The notes: a model not told the origin generated them from the letters alone. Positions 19,107 to 28,520 are shown, counted from the first letter of the stretch. The stretch is DNA of 64,000 bases from Sphingobacterium corticibacter (GCF_003076635.1 NZ_QDKG01000003.1:372001-436000); one strand, 5' to 3'. Numbers and translations are program-made.

Positions 19107-19254
19107 ATCTTGATCATTATATTACGTTAATTCATGTTTCCTGCTCGTTTATATTTTACATACAGCTTATATATACCTCACTCATGGTTGTTATCTTTGA
19201 TTGTATGGTTATGCTAGATGAAAGTTTTGTAGCCATTTATAAAATAGGAGAAGT

Positions 19255-19965
19255 ATGAAAGTAGAAATATGGAGTGATGTCATGTGTCCCTTTTGTTATA
19301 TCGGTAAGCGCAGTTTTGATTCCGCTTTAGCACAATTTGAACATCAAGATCAGTTAGAAATTGTCTGGAAAAGCTTCCAGTTGGACCCCAACCTACCTGA
19401 CGTGCCTGTGGAAGATCAAGTAGATTACCTACAAAAGCGTAAAGGTATGCCCCGTGAACAGATTGAAGGTATGCTTCATCATGTGACCGATCATGCCAAG
19501 CGCGTAGGTCTAGACTTTCGTTTTGACCAATTAGTTATGGTCAACACATTTAAAGCGCATCGACTTATACAGCTTGCCAAAGAAAAGAATTTGGGACACG
19601 AAGCAGAAGAATTGCTGTTCAATGCGCACTTTGTCGAAGGTAAAAATGTGGCAGATGAAGCTACTCTAATTGATCTGGGAGAATACATTGGTCTTAATGT
19701 GGATGATATTAGAGCTGCTTTTTATGATGACAAATACAGCTATCAGATCAAGCAAGATATCCAAGAAGGTCAAAGTTTAGGTGTACGAGGAGTTCCATTT
19801 TTCGTTTTTGACCGTAAATACGCCATATCTGGTGCTCAAGCTACTGAACAGTTTACTCAGACCTTAGACAAATCATTTTCTGAATGGCAATCGGCTAATC
19901 CAACTCGCAGATTAGATGTTAGCGGTGGTGATAGTTGCGCTACAGATGGTTCGGGAGCATGCTAA
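19255..19965 (+). CDS. DsbA-family oxidoreductase, FrnE-like
   Basis: A 236-residue cytoplasmic thioredoxin-fold protein of the DsbA/FrnE group. The redox motif is C11-P-F-C14 and the cis-proline loop is GVRGVPFFVF. The DsbA helical insert lies between about residues 60 and 165. There is no signal peptide, as usual for FrnE-like members, which act in cytoplasmic disulfide or oxidative-stress chemistry. The C-terminal tail has two extra cysteines (SCATDGSGAC). An AGGAG ribosome binding site stands six bases before the ATG. The true substrate is unknown. Confidence 0.88.
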   Translation: MKVEIWSDVMCPFCYIGKRSFDSALAQFEHQDQLEIVWKSFQLDPNLPDVPVEDQVDYLQKRKGMPREQIEGMLHHVTDHAKRVGLDFRFDQLVMVNTFKAHRLIQLAKEKNLGHEAEELLFNAHFVEGKNVADEATLIDLGEYIGLNVDDIRAAFYDDKYSYQIKQDIQEGQSLGVRGVPFFVFDRKYAISGAQATEQFTQTLDKSFSEWQSANPTRRLDVSGGDSCATDGSGAC

Positions 19966-20018
19966 AATAATCTTAAACGAATACCTTGATAGCAAAATAT
20001 GATGATAAGACAGTGTAA

Positions 20019-20408
20019 CTAGATAGTCTCTTGTGCAGTAAACTCTGCAAGTAGCGCAGCGCTATATTGTTGCCAAAGTAAAAATTTACTTTCTTTTTGC
20101 CGGATTTTAGAGTTTTCTAACTCATGTGTAATTAAGCTGTTAAAGTACAAATAGATTGATTCCAAGGAATTATCACCTTTATAACCTTCATCTGATAGCG
20201 TTCCCTGTAGATAAATTCGATAATATTTGACCGCAAACTCAATCGGATTTGATAAAGAAATATTCTTACCAATCAATTCACCATAATAGCTACATAAAGC
20301 ATGTAAATATTCAGCAACAATGTCCGGCTGCTTTGCATTACTATATTCTGTATGATATTCGATCTTTACTAAGTTGAGCGTATCTCCCACTCTCTTATTC
20401 AATTTCAT
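20019..20408 (-). CDS. hypothetical helical protein
   Basis: A 129-residue protein, predicted mostly alpha-helical, with no signal peptide, membrane segment or metal motif. I do not recognise the family. Its reading frame is supported by a TAnnTTTG promoter element just upstream and by the lack of a competing frame. It is upstream of nothing obvious; its nearest same-strand neighbour is the DUF2383 gene, separated by a hairpin terminator, so it is likely transcribed alone. Confidence 0.6.
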   Translation of the reverse strand: MKLNKRVGDTLNLVKIEYHTEYSNAKQPDIVAEYLHALCSYYGELIGKNISLSNPIEFAVKYYRIYLQGTLSDEGYKGDNSLESIYLYFNSLITHELENSKIRQKESKFLLWQQYSAALLAEFTAQETI

Positions 20409-20436
20409 AATAACTTAGTTATTAGTTTTCTCATTA

Positions 20437-20444
20437 CAAATATA
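20437..20444 (-). promoter_or_regulatory. -7 promoter element for the 129-residue protein
   Basis: On the minus strand this reads TATATTTG, an exact TAnnTTTG match, about 29 bases upstream of the ATG at 20408. No clear -33 element was found. Confidence 0.4.
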
Positions 20445-20522
20445 TCATAATAATAAACATATTTTCACTTAAATGTGATTTAATTTGAAACTTTTTACAT
20501 TTGCTTTTTTAGCATATACGAA

Positions 20523-20559
20523 AAACACCTGCCTAATAGTTTTCAGTATGCAGGTGTTT
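20523..20559 (-). terminator. hairpin terminator downstream of the DUF2383 gene
   Basis: A 10-base perfect inverted repeat (20523-20532 and 20550-20559) with a 17-base loop. A T-run follows on the minus strand and another on the plus strand (20564-20570). It ends the DUF2383 transcript before the helical-protein gene. Confidence 0.75.
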
Positions 20560-20600
20560 CTGATTTTTTTATATTATACACTCACTGTGAAGCCTTTACA

Positions 20601-21044
20601 CTAATGCGCTAAGTCACGAAGGGATTTGATGGTATCGTGTCCTTCCTTGATTTCTTGCGCTTGGACGGTTAAGATTTCTCTTAGATCACCTGTAATTTCC
20701 ACATCTTCCAACGCCTTTCTGTAGGCTGCCTTGATAGCATCTTCACCACGTTCGGCCTCATCAAGAATACTTTTACGATCTCCAGATGTAAATATCGACT
20801 TGATATCAATCCATGCGCGGTGCAATGTGCCAGCAACACTTTTATCCGTATCGACGTCTTCACCCAACCTACCTACCTCAGCGCTCAGTTCTTGGGCAAA
20901 CTTTCTACTCTGATCGGCATATTTAGAGAAAACCTGTTTCAGATCAATGTTTTCCTCTTTAATATCGTCATTTGCTTTATGAAAACCCGCTACTCGATCG
21001 TTGTTAATTTCGATTAAATCTTGTAAAATGCTAATTCTTCCCAT
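20601..21044 (-). CDS. PA2169-family four-helix-bundle protein (DUF2383)
   Basis: A 147-residue helical-bundle protein of the DUF2383/PA2169 family, with ferritin-like topology. The signature GTLHRAWIDIKSIFTSGD and the following ILDEAERGEDAIKAAYRKAL (about 85-125) are diagnostic. No signal peptide. Members are often induced by stress, and their biochemical role is unknown. The start region lacks a Shine-Dalgarno sequence. It is a single-gene transcript with its own terminator. Together with the DUF2892 and DUF421 genes further on, it suggests a stress-response locus. Confidence 0.88.
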   Translation of the reverse strand: MGRISILQDLIEINNDRVAGFHKANDDIKEENIDLKQVFSKYADQSRKFAQELSAEVGRLGEDVDTDKSVAGTLHRAWIDIKSIFTSGDRKSILDEAERGEDAIKAAYRKALEDVEITGDLREILTVQAQEIKEGHDTIKSLRDLAH

Positions 21045-21358
21045 GATTTTATGTTTTTTTAAGGACGGTAATTATTAACCGACGCTAAGAAAACAGCAGT
21101 AAAGTGCAATAGTTTTTATGAAACTTAACATGAGACGATGTTTAACAATTATTTAAGATTTAGAACTTAAACACAGAGAAATTCAGTGTAAATCAGGTAT
21201 GTAAACCGTATTTACACCAACTTTATGAAGTAAGTATACAGACTGTTGCAAAAAAACACTTAGTTAGTGTAAGAAACCCAAATCTGAGGGTTGTTACTTA
21301 TAAATCACTAATAGCATACAAATTAAGTCGTTCGAAAGTACTGACGTCAACAATCTCA
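21045..21358. other. noncoding region between DUF2383 gene and GAF-sensor gene
   Basis: About 314 AT-rich bases without a credible gene. There is an 8-base inverted repeat (21186-21193 and 21210-21217) that could be an operator or chance. It holds the promoter of the DUF2383 gene and the 3' end of the signalling cluster, but I see no exact -7 element and no clear terminator. Confidence 0.4.
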
Positions 21359-22450
21359 TTAGTCTTTACCCAAATTGAATAAAGCACTTTGTATCTCGCG
21401 ATCTAGCTTATTAGCGGCTTGTATAATCATATCGATCTCTGCATCGAGAGGTGTACTGCCTAACTCTTTCCAGATTTGTGTAATACCCAAAATAGATGAT
21501 AATGGACCTCTGAATCGATGTGACTGTAAATCATTAATCCATTGTAATTGTTGATCGTCTTTCTGCTTGATACTTTCGTCGGTATTTTCTGGAAAGATCG
21601 GAAGCGCGTGATACGAAACACCAACCAATTCGCCATCCAAATCGTAGGCAGGTGTAAAATGACTATAAGAGTTCAATCCACCCCAACATATACCAGATTT
21701 TGATTGTACAGAAATACTTTGTCCTTCTAGCGCCCGATAGAAGTTCTTCACGAAATCATCGATGGTCAAGTCACCAATGTACTCTCTAATATCATCTCCC
21801 ACTCGGATATCTCGGTTCAAATTGTCACAAATTAATTTGGTCAAAAGAGGGTGACATTTTAAAACTGTGAAATTTTTATCTAGCAATAGTGTAACGATTT
21901 TTGTGCTGTTAAATAGTGATTCTCGGCGTATAAGACGTTCATCCCATTGTGTGAGCTTATCATCTATTGAAGCAATAATATCCGAATGATTAAGTAAATC
22001 AGTCAATTGAGCTGCGAGTGTGGTTAGTAATAGACGTTTTGTATTTGTTACTTTAATCGGCTTGTCATGATATACACAAAGATAACCAAGGACTTGTCGC
22101 TTCTTGTTTTGCAAAGGTATTCCTGCATAAAACTGAATTTGAGAACAAGCACTACCTAGACTCAAATCACAAAGGTGTGTAATTGTGTTGACGTTTTCTA
22201 TAATGACAAGGTCGCTTCCTTGTTGTAGTCTGTGTAAAACAGAATCATCTATTGGTATAGCATTAACTTCGAAACCGTGATTGTAGAAGTTATATTGATA
22301 TTGTTCATCCAATAGAGCTATCGTTGAGAAATTTGCCGCAAACACAGTACTTGCTGCATTAACAATATCACGTAGCTCTTGCTCATTCACTAAATTAAAT
22401 AATTGACTATTTGGAGAAGGTGCAACGGATAGGGGTAATTGATTTGGCAT
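21359..22450 (-). CDS. GAF/PAS sensor protein with HisKA-like helix but no ATPase domain
   Basis: A 363-residue cytoplasmic protein: a GAF domain (about 25-155), a PAS-like domain (about 180-285) and a C-terminal helix pair that resembles a histidine-kinase dimerisation domain, with H311 in LQSHRFRGPLSSILG. The protein ends at 363 without any HATPase motifs (no N, G1 or G2 box), and the stop is clean rather than a frameshift, since the following DNA does not encode an ATPase. It may be a phosphotransfer or sensor partner. It is the last gene after a PAS kinase and a lone receiver on the same strand. Confidence 0.8.
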   Translation of the reverse strand: MPNQLPLSVAPSPNSQLFNLVNEQELRDIVNAASTVFAANFSTIALLDEQYQYNFYNHGFEVNAIPIDDSVLHRLQQGSDLVIIENVNTITHLCDLSLGSACSQIQFYAGIPLQNKKRQVLGYLCVYHDKPIKVTNTKRLLLTTLAAQLTDLLNHSDIIASIDDKLTQWDERLIRRESLFNSTKIVTLLLDKNFTVLKCHPLLTKLICDNLNRDIRVGDDIREYIGDLTIDDFVKNFYRALEGQSISVQSKSGICWGGLNSYSHFTPAYDLDGELVGVSYHALPIFPENTDESIKQKDDQQLQWINDLQSHRFRGPLSSILGITQIWKELGSTPLDAEIDMIIQAANKLDREIQSALFNLGKD

Positions 22451-22503
22451 GTCGAAGTTATTTGTAGTCTTTATTATGCACTTAGTCTTTTATAACTCCA
22501 TAT

Positions 22504-22914
22504 TCAAATTTGATCCTTATCACTCTGGCATATGGCTTCAAAATTCTCCTTGAGCAAAGGTTTTGTGACATAACTAGTCACCTCTTTCTTGGATAAACTT
22601 CTAAAACTGTCCTCGGGCGAAACGGAAGAACTGACGATATATAACTTGGTTGCCTGCAACAATTGTTTGTTACTTAAATGGTCTACTAGCTCCCAGCCAT
22701 TCATGATTGGCATATTAATATCTACTAAAAGTACATCAGGCAATGATTTTCCTTGCTCTGATCTAGCGATAAAATAATCGTAAGCTTGCCTGCCATCAAA
22801 AAAAGTAATTAATTCCAAATTCTTAGACAATAACGAAAAATTCACCTTGCATACGTAATGAAATATAGGATCATCGTCTACAACGCATATTACCATTTTT
22901 AGTGTTTTGACCAT
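22504..22914 (-). CDS. single-domain response regulator
   Basis: A 136-residue receiver domain with no output domain. The acidic pocket is at residues 13-15 (DDD), the phospho-acceptor is D66 in LLVDINMPIMNG, and the conserved K is in VTKPLL. An internal ATG six codons in (22896) is an equally good start. Such lone receivers pass phosphoryl groups or bind protein partners. It sits between the PAS kinase and the ATPase-less GAF sensor, 53 and 166 bases away. Confidence 0.88.
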   Translation of the reverse strand: MVKTLKMVICVVDDDPIFHYVCKVNFSLLSKNLELITFFDGRQAYDYFIARSEQGKSLPDVLLVDINMPIMNGWELVDHLSNKQLLQATKLYIVSSSVSPEDSFRSLSKKEVTSYVTKPLLKENFEAICQSDKDQI

Positions 22915-23080
22915 AATATGAACTGCACGTTATCCAATAGAAATCTTAAAATTTGCAAAAAGATTAGTTATTAATTTGTATTCTTTAAAGATTAGAAAAT
23001 AAAAAAACCTATTAATGATATTTTTTTGTTTTTTTTCCACATCACAAACTACGTGTAAGCCATACGTAAAGTATACGCTA

Positions 23081-24535
23081 TTAAAGAGATAACGTAAAAA
23101 AGACGGTTGTCCCATGGTGGGGTTTTGATTCTATCCACACCTCGCCTCCATGTAGTGAGACGATTTTTCTACACGTCGTTAGCCCGATGCCGCTACCTGG
23201 ATATGAATCTTCGGAATGAAGCCGTTGAAATAGGATGAAAATTTTTTCTAGATCTTTGTTGGCAATACCGATACCATTATCGCTCACACTGAGTAACCAG
23301 CAATCATCTTTTTCGATCGATCTTATGTGAACTTCAGGAATGCCATCTGGTTTACGAAACTTAATTGCATTACTTAATAAATTTTGAAATAATTGATATA
23401 AAAAGGTGGTATGTCCAAGTACTATTGGTAGCGAATCGTACTTAATGATCGCTTTGGTATCTAAAATTTCAACTCGTAAATCCATTTTCACATACTCAAC
23501 AATCTCCTCCAAATTGCAAGGCTGTTTAGTAGACTTTCCATCAAGTTTGAGATGATCTAGCAAAGATTTTAGCATCTGAATGATACGACCTGCTGAGTTC
23601 TCTATTGCTTGAAAATAAAAAAGATCCTCGTTGTCTATTTTCTTCCCGAGGGTTTCCCGTAGCAAGCTAGCCACACTTATAATGGAATTTGCTGGACTTA
23701 ACAAATCGTGCGATGCAGCGAAGGTAAACTGCTCCACGTCGCGAGTCTTGGTCAGTAGTTGGCGATGAAGCTCTTTCATTGCCAATTCCGCATTTCTCTC
23801 TTCGGTTAGGTCATGAGTTACTTTCGAAAAACCGATGACTTCCCCATCCATATCGTGAATTGCGGTAATGGTGACATTTCCCCAAAATTTCCGTCCATCC
23901 TTACGTAAACGCCAACCTATCGTATTGGCACTACCAAATTTCTTTGCACTTTCAAGTAGTGAAAATGGCAACCCAGCATCACGGTCTTCAGGGGTATAGA
24001 ATATCGAAAAATTGCTCCCTACAATCTCTTCAGCGCGATATCCTTTTATACGCTCAGCACCGCGATTCCAATTTTTAACATTCCCTTCAGAATCAAGCCT
24101 AAAAATAGCATAATCTTTAATTTCACTAATCATATCAACGACCTGATTGTCTTCGTTTTTCTGAGAAGGCATGATAACCATCACAAAACCGGAAACTATA
24201 TTTGCACGATCTCTCAAGGATACAATATCAGCACTAAACGAAGAAACACCCTCCTTTTTTTCATTTAATTGAATTTGAAGCGTACTACGACCGTTAAGAA
24301 TAAGTTCTTTGACTATATTCTCTTGCATCTCGTCGGAAGGACTATTGATACCAATCAATTTTAAAAAACTGATTCCTAATACGTCACTAACACCTATTGG
24401 TAGAAAGTGATCCACGTCTCCGTTGTACGATATCACAAACCCTGAAGAATCTAAATACAACAAGGTGTAGTCTGAACTCGCGAACAATTCATGTTGCCTG
24501 TTCCGTTTCACAGTAAAATTTCCTTCGAAATCCAT
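23081..24535 (-). CDS. PAS-domain sensor histidine kinase
   Basis: A cytoplasmic kinase of 484 residues from the ATG at 24535. The frame stays open to a GTG at 24643, which would give 520, but a promoter-like element at 24625-24632 lies inside that extension. Two PAS domains (about 20-120 and 135-245; the second has a typical WNRGAERIKGYRAEEIVG core and PAC segment) precede a HisKA domain with the phospho-acceptor H in FAASHDLLSPANS, and a HATPase (LLSNAIKF, VSDNGIGI, GSGIGLTTC). It resembles bacteriophytochrome-like soluble kinases. It is probably the input for the receiver that follows. Confidence 0.88.
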   Translation of the reverse strand: MDFEGNFTVKRNRQHELFASSDYTLLYLDSSGFVISYNGDVDHFLPIGVSDVLGISFLKLIGINSPSDEMQENIVKELILNGRSTLQIQLNEKKEGVSSFSADIVSLRDRANIVSGFVMVIMPSQKNEDNQVVDMISEIKDYAIFRLDSEGNVKNWNRGAERIKGYRAEEIVGSNFSIFYTPEDRDAGLPFSLLESAKKFGSANTIGWRLRKDGRKFWGNVTITAIHDMDGEVIGFSKVTHDLTEERNAELAMKELHRQLLTKTRDVEQFTFAASHDLLSPANSIISVASLLRETLGKKIDNEDLFYFQAIENSAGRIIQMLKSLLDHLKLDGKSTKQPCNLEEIVEYVKMDLRVEILDTKAIIKYDSLPIVLGHTTFLYQLFQNLLSNAIKFRKPDGIPEVHIRSIEKDDCWLLSVSDNGIGIANKDLEKIFILFQRLHSEDSYPGSGIGLTTCRKIVSLHGGEVWIESKPHHGTTVFFTLSL

Positions 24536-24624
24536 CTGATAAGCAATTTTGTGATTGTTTTGTATAAGTCGATGATAATTATAACAAGGTTTGTCACCAG
24601 GTTTATGTTCTACCTTGCTATCTA

Positions 24625-24632
24625 CAAACTTA
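24625..24632 (-). promoter_or_regulatory. -7 promoter element for the PAS kinase cluster
   Basis: On the minus strand it reads TAAGTTTG, an exact TAnnTTTG match. It would give a leader of about 80 bases to the ATG at 24535 and lies downstream of the alternative GTG at 24643, so it favours the shorter protein. No -33 element is obvious. Confidence 0.35.
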
Positions 24633-24770
24633 TAGAATATCACTGCATGTAGTTGTAATCAGCCTCTTTTAATGTTGAATTTGCATGCAATTACCTAATA
24701 TTTGCTATACTGAATGCAGCTGGCTGTTTTTCGATAAAATGTGTACATTTACCGCACAATCTACACATAT

Positions 24771-26000
24771 ATGGCGCTAAATTACGTTTGGGTATCATTC
24801 TTTCTGATCACCTTTGTCGTGGCTCTGATCAAACTGATTGGCGGCGACACGGAGGTTTTTCAAGAGATTGTAGATGCTTTATTTAAAAGTGCAGAAACCA
24901 GCGTCACCATTAGTATAGGTCTTGTGGGCATGATGAGTTTTGCATTGGGTATAATGAAGGTCGGTGAACGCGGCGGTATGATTACTATTTTTGCGCGTGT
25001 TGTCGGACCGTTTTTTCACAAACTATTCCCAGAAATACCCAAAAATCATCCTGCGCTGGGCTCGATCTTAATGAATTTCTCGGCCAATGCGTTAGGCTTG
25101 GACAATGCTGCTACGCCGTTAGGATTAAAAGCGATGAAAGAATTACAGGAGCTTAATCAAAAGAAAGATACAGCTTCCAATGCGCAGATTATGTTTATTG
25201 TGCTCAACGCCTCTAGCCTAACGTTATTGCCTTTTTCCGTCATGGCTTATCGACAGGCAGCGGGTGCAGCGCAGCCTTCAGATGTATTTCTTCCGATATT
25301 AATAGCCACTTTTTTTTCTACACTAGCGGCATTAATATTGGTATCGATATACCAACGTATTAATCTTTTTAACAGGACAGTAGTGACCTATTTAGGCGGA
25401 TTATCGCTCTTTGTTTTGGGAATACTGTTTTATTTCAATACTTTAAGTCCAGAAGAGATCGGAGTGATTTCACGCGTGGTCGGTAATGTGACCTTGATGA
25501 GTATCTTTATCTCCTTTATAGCCCTTGCTTTCTTTAAGGGGATTAATGTCTACGATGCGTTTATAGATGGCGCTAAGGAGGGTTTTGATGTAGCTGTAAA
25601 GATTATTCCTTATCTAGTGGCTATTCTGGTTGGCATAGCTATATTCCGAGCATCTGGCACCATGGATTACATAATCAATGGAGTCGCTTACGCTGTGGCA
25701 TTTGTAGGTCTAGACACGAATTTTGTGGATGCTTTGCCAGTTGCATTTATGAAACCGCTTAGTGGAAGCGGTGCCCGCGGATTGATGATAGACCTGATGA
25801 ATGCAAAGGGTGCAGACGATTTTGCAGCACGTGTAGCCTGTGTTATTCAAGGATCTACCGAGACCACTTTTTACGTATTAGCGGTTTATTTCGGTTCCGT
25901 AGCGATTAAAAATACGCGACATGCTCTACCTTGTGCCCTACTAGCCGAATTGGTTGGCGTAATCGCAGCAATCGTGGTTTCTTACTTGTTTTTTGGATAA
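24771..26000 (+). CDS. nucleoside-recognition (Gate) domain membrane protein, SpmA-SpmB fusion type
   Basis: A 409-residue polytopic inner-membrane protein with two nucleoside-recognition/Gate-type halves, as in the fused spore-maturation SpmA/SpmB proteins that are widespread in non-sporulating Bacteroidota. Conserved patches are NFSANALGLDNAATPLGLKA and the second-half PLSGSGARGLMID with a CVIQGSTETTFYVLAVYFG segment. About nine hydrophobic segments. The ATG at 24771 is preferred over a GTG ten codons upstream. Substrate is unknown. It is divergent from the PAS kinase. Confidence 0.85.
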   Translation: MALNYVWVSFFLITFVVALIKLIGGDTEVFQEIVDALFKSAETSVTISIGLVGMMSFALGIMKVGERGGMITIFARVVGPFFHKLFPEIPKNHPALGSILMNFSANALGLDNAATPLGLKAMKELQELNQKKDTASNAQIMFIVLNASSLTLLPFSVMAYRQAAGAAQPSDVFLPILIATFFSTLAALILVSIYQRINLFNRTVVTYLGGLSLFVLGILFYFNTLSPEEIGVISRVVGNVTLMSIFISFIALAFFKGINVYDAFIDGAKEGFDVAVKIIPYLVAILVGIAIFRASGTMDYIINGVAYAVAFVGLDTNFVDALPVAFMKPLSGSGARGLMIDLMNAKGADDFAARVACVIQGSTETTFYVLAVYFGSVAIKNTRHALPCALLAELVGVIAAIVVSYLFFG

Positions 26001-26093
26001 ACCTCCCGGAAACAGTACCTTGTAATAATCTCCAATTACTGGTGTTTTGCACAAGGAAGATAGAGATGAGTTATATACCTACTCCTTAAAAAA

Positions 26094-26465
26094 ATGAAGA
26101 CAATCGCTCTTGTAGCACATGATGGTAAGAAAGCCGAAATGGTGGCTTTTGTAAAGGATCACAAAGATTCGCTTTCCAAAGCACATATCGTAGCCACTGG
26201 TACGACTGGTACATATGTGAGACAAACCGGTTTAGAAGTGGAACTGAAGCTCAGCGGCCCCAAAGGTGGCGATGCACAAATCGCAGCATTAGCAGCAGAA
26301 GGAAAAGTAGACGGTATTATTTTCTTCCGTGACCCGCTCGGCAAACATCCGCATGAGCCAGATATTCAGATGCTTATGCGTATTTGCGACTTATATAATG
26401 TGCCGTTGGCTACCAATCCTGCGACAGGTGGATTGATCTTAGATGGTTTATTAGCTTCCCTTTGA
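26094..26465 (+). CDS. mgsA: methylglyoxal synthase
   Basis: A 123-residue enzyme converting dihydroxyacetone phosphate to methylglyoxal and phosphate. Conserved features are LVAHDGKK (H9), the phosphate-binding GTTGTY (36-41), GPKGGD with catalytic D60, FFRDPL with D80, and KHPHEPD (84-90). Length is shorter than the 152-residue E. coli protein because tail and N-terminal extensions are absent. It links to coaA 63 bases downstream, which has its own promoter element. Confidence 0.92.
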   Translation: MKTIALVAHDGKKAEMVAFVKDHKDSLSKAHIVATGTTGTYVRQTGLEVELKLSGPKGGDAQIAALAAEGKVDGIIFFRDPLGKHPHEPDIQMLMRICDLYNVPLATNPATGGLILDGLLASL

Positions 26466-26499
26466 TTTAAATGTTAGGAAAAATATAGATCTAGAGGTT

Positions 26500-26507
26500 T
26501 ATATTTG
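26500..26507 (+). promoter_or_regulatory. -7 promoter element for coaA
   Basis: TATATTTG is an exact TAnnTTTG match, with TTAG at 26474-26477 as a weak -33 candidate. It lies 22 bases before the coaA ATG, so coaA can be transcribed separately from mgsA. Confidence 0.5.
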
Positions 26508-26528
26508 TGCCAGCAAAAATAGTACATC

Positions 26529-27482
26529 ATGTCTTCGATACAAGAGCAAACGTTTACCAACCCATTTCGCACTTTCACCAAAGAAGAGTGGAAAACACTT
26601 AATGGTAAACGATCACATAATATGGCTGCATCTGACCTAGATAATCTCCGAGCATTAGGTGAACCATTGAATATCGCCGAGATCGAAGATATTTACTTTC
26701 CGTTATCCAGCCTTATAGAGCTACATATTCAGCAATACCGATCCTTGCATGCACTGAGCAATGATTATTTTCGTCGGGACGAGAAACGCTTGCCTTTCAT
26801 TATTGGAATAGCTGGTTCGGTAGCGGTGGGCAAAAGCACCACCGCCAGAGTTTTGCAAAAAGTACTATCCTTATTACCGGATAACCCCAAAGTAGATCTT
26901 GTAACGACGGACGGCTTTTTATACCCCAATGCCGAACTGATTGCTAAAGGAATACTAAACCGTAAAGGTTTTCCAGAAAGCTATGATACACGATTGTTGT
27001 TGAATTTTCTGTCAGAAATGAAATCAGAAAATAGAACCTATAAACTGCCTTTGTATTCGCACATGGTCTATGATATCGTGCCCAATGAATTTCAGACGAT
27101 TGCGCAGCCTGATATCTTGATTGTGGAAGGTATCAATGTACTGCAAGTAAACTCACAGAAACAGTCGGGCAACGGAGTTTTCGTATCCGACTTTTTCGAT
27201 TTATCTATTTACGTAGATGCGGCAGAAGAAGATATTGTCAGTTGGTATATTGATCGGTTTGAGTCGCTCCGCGCAACGGCTTTTCAAGATAATACCTCCT
27301 ACTTTCACAAGTACGCCGATATGTCGCCCGAGGAAAGCCAGAAGATGGCTAGCGGAATCTGGAACGAGATCAACAGACCCAATCTTCATGAAAATATCCT
27401 ACCAACACGCTACCGCGCGGACCTCATTCTTACCAAAGATGCACAGCACTTTGTGAAAGAGGTAAAAGTTAGACGGATTTAG
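26529..27482 (+). CDS. coaA: type I pantothenate kinase
   Basis: A 317-residue enzyme, close to the 316 of E. coli CoaA, catalysing ATP-dependent phosphorylation of pantothenate, the first step of coenzyme A synthesis. The P-loop is GSVAVGKS (96-103), followed by the family motifs VTTDGFLYPN and VEGINVLQ. Cytoplasmic. Its last 14 bases overlap the end of the convergent mscS gene. The start follows the promoter element at 26500-26507. Type I rather than type III is clear from the motifs. Confidence 0.95.
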   Translation: MSSIQEQTFTNPFRTFTKEEWKTLNGKRSHNMAASDLDNLRALGEPLNIAEIEDIYFPLSSLIELHIQQYRSLHALSNDYFRRDEKRLPFIIGIAGSVAVGKSTTARVLQKVLSLLPDNPKVDLVTTDGFLYPNAELIAKGILNRKGFPESYDTRLLLNFLSEMKSENRTYKLPLYSHMVYDIVPNEFQTIAQPDILIVEGINVLQVNSQKQSGNGVFVSDFFDLSIYVDAAEEDIVSWYIDRFESLRATAFQDNTSYFHKYADMSPEESQKMASGIWNEINRPNLHENILPTRYRADLILTKDAQHFVKEVKVRRI

Positions 27483-28380
27483 CAGCGGTCGCGTTTTGCT
27501 CGAACTTCAATACTTCTTTAAGAATTTCGTTCTCTAAACGTCGATGTAGCTTATTGCTATTACTCACAGCATGCAGATCGATACGGTACTTCACGTAATC
27601 TTTTCCAATCTCGACTACTTTGAGTTCCATCTCTTCGCCGTCTTGCAGATTGGGATGTGCTTGCAAGCTTTCTCTCAAGGCTGATTCTAATAGCTCCACC
27701 TGCAAGGCGACATCTAATGGCAACTCAAATTTCACCGCAAATAAACTGGATGGATGGGCAGAATGATTTGTCAATGTAGATGTAAATACCATATTGTTAG
27801 GTACCATCACCATATCATCTTCTTCGTCTTGAAATACGATATTGGCTAACGTTATATCTATGATACGCCCCTGCTGATTGCCTACCCGTATACGATCTCC
27901 GATGGACAATTGATCGGAAAACATAATGATCAAACCGCTAATCATATTGGTAATATAATCGCGGAACGTGACGGCTATCGCCATAGCCACGATCGTTAAG
28001 CTGGTTACGAATTCCAATGGATTGATACCGAAAAAGATCATGATGGCAATGATCGCACAAATTGCATTGGCAACTGCCGTTAGGCGATTTACTCCTAGAA
28101 CAAAGTTACCACGAACTGCCCTATTGGCATTACGTGCATGATAAATCGCTATAAACCCAAATCGTATGATCGAAAATATAATACTCGGAATCAGAAAAGT
28201 ATACGCAGCCAGCAGCATCTGCATCGGGAAACTCCGAGCACGCTTAGACCCTGGATTCAAGGCATAAATCTCCTCGAATTGAACCTGACTCCAAATTAAG
28301 ATTCCCGCTAATACTATCTTCAAAACGAAGATTAATATTTGCCTCGAGCGTCTTTTATTATTCGGATAATCCATATTCAT
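27469..28380 (-). CDS. MscS-family mechanosensitive channel
   Basis: A 303-residue inner-membrane protein. It has three to four N-terminal hydrophobic segments (about 13-30, 50-76, 95-120 and 125-145), with the pore helix and the conserved MscS beta domain shown by VTFRDYITNMISGLIIMFSD and IGDRIRVGNQQGRIIDI (about 140-180). The C-terminal alpha/beta part is present. It likely releases solutes on hypo-osmotic shock. A second ATG two codons in (MNMDYP) is an alternative start. It converges on and overlaps coaA. Confidence 0.9.
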   Translation of the reverse strand: MNMDYPNNKRRSRQILIFVLKIVLAGILIWSQVQFEEIYALNPGSKRARSFPMQMLLAAYTFLIPSIIFSIIRFGFIAIYHARNANRAVRGNFVLGVNRLTAVANAICAIIAIMIFFGINPLEFVTSLTIVAMAIAVTFRDYITNMISGLIIMFSDQLSIGDRIRVGNQQGRIIDITLANIVFQDEEDDMVMVPNNMVFTSTLTNHSAHPSSLFAVKFELPLDVALQVELLESALRESLQAHPNLQDGEEMELKVVEIGKDYVKYRIDLHAVSNSNKLHRRLENEILKEVLKFEQNATAAKSV

Positions 28381-28441
28381 AGTTGGCTAAAGTAGCTAAT
28401 TTTCCAGTCATTTTTATCTGTACTGTGCTTTTTACTGCAAA

Positions 28442-28475
28442 ACAAATGCCCATCCTGAATTGGATGGGCATTTGT
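28442..28475 (-). terminator. intrinsic terminator of the dipeptidyl peptidase gene
   Basis: A 14-base perfect inverted repeat (28442-28455 and 28462-28475) with a six-base loop. Read on the minus strand it is followed by TTTTGCAGTAAAAA, a modest T-tract. It stands 45 bases after the peptidase stop. Confidence 0.8.
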
Positions 28476-28520
28476 ATCGTCAGTAGCCATTGTCGTGCTA
28501 CAATAGTCGGTCTGGTATGA

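Noticed and set aside
24536..24643. N-terminal 36 residues of the PAS kinase from a GTG
   Set aside because: They precede a promoter-like element and contain no PAS motif; kept only as an alternative start.
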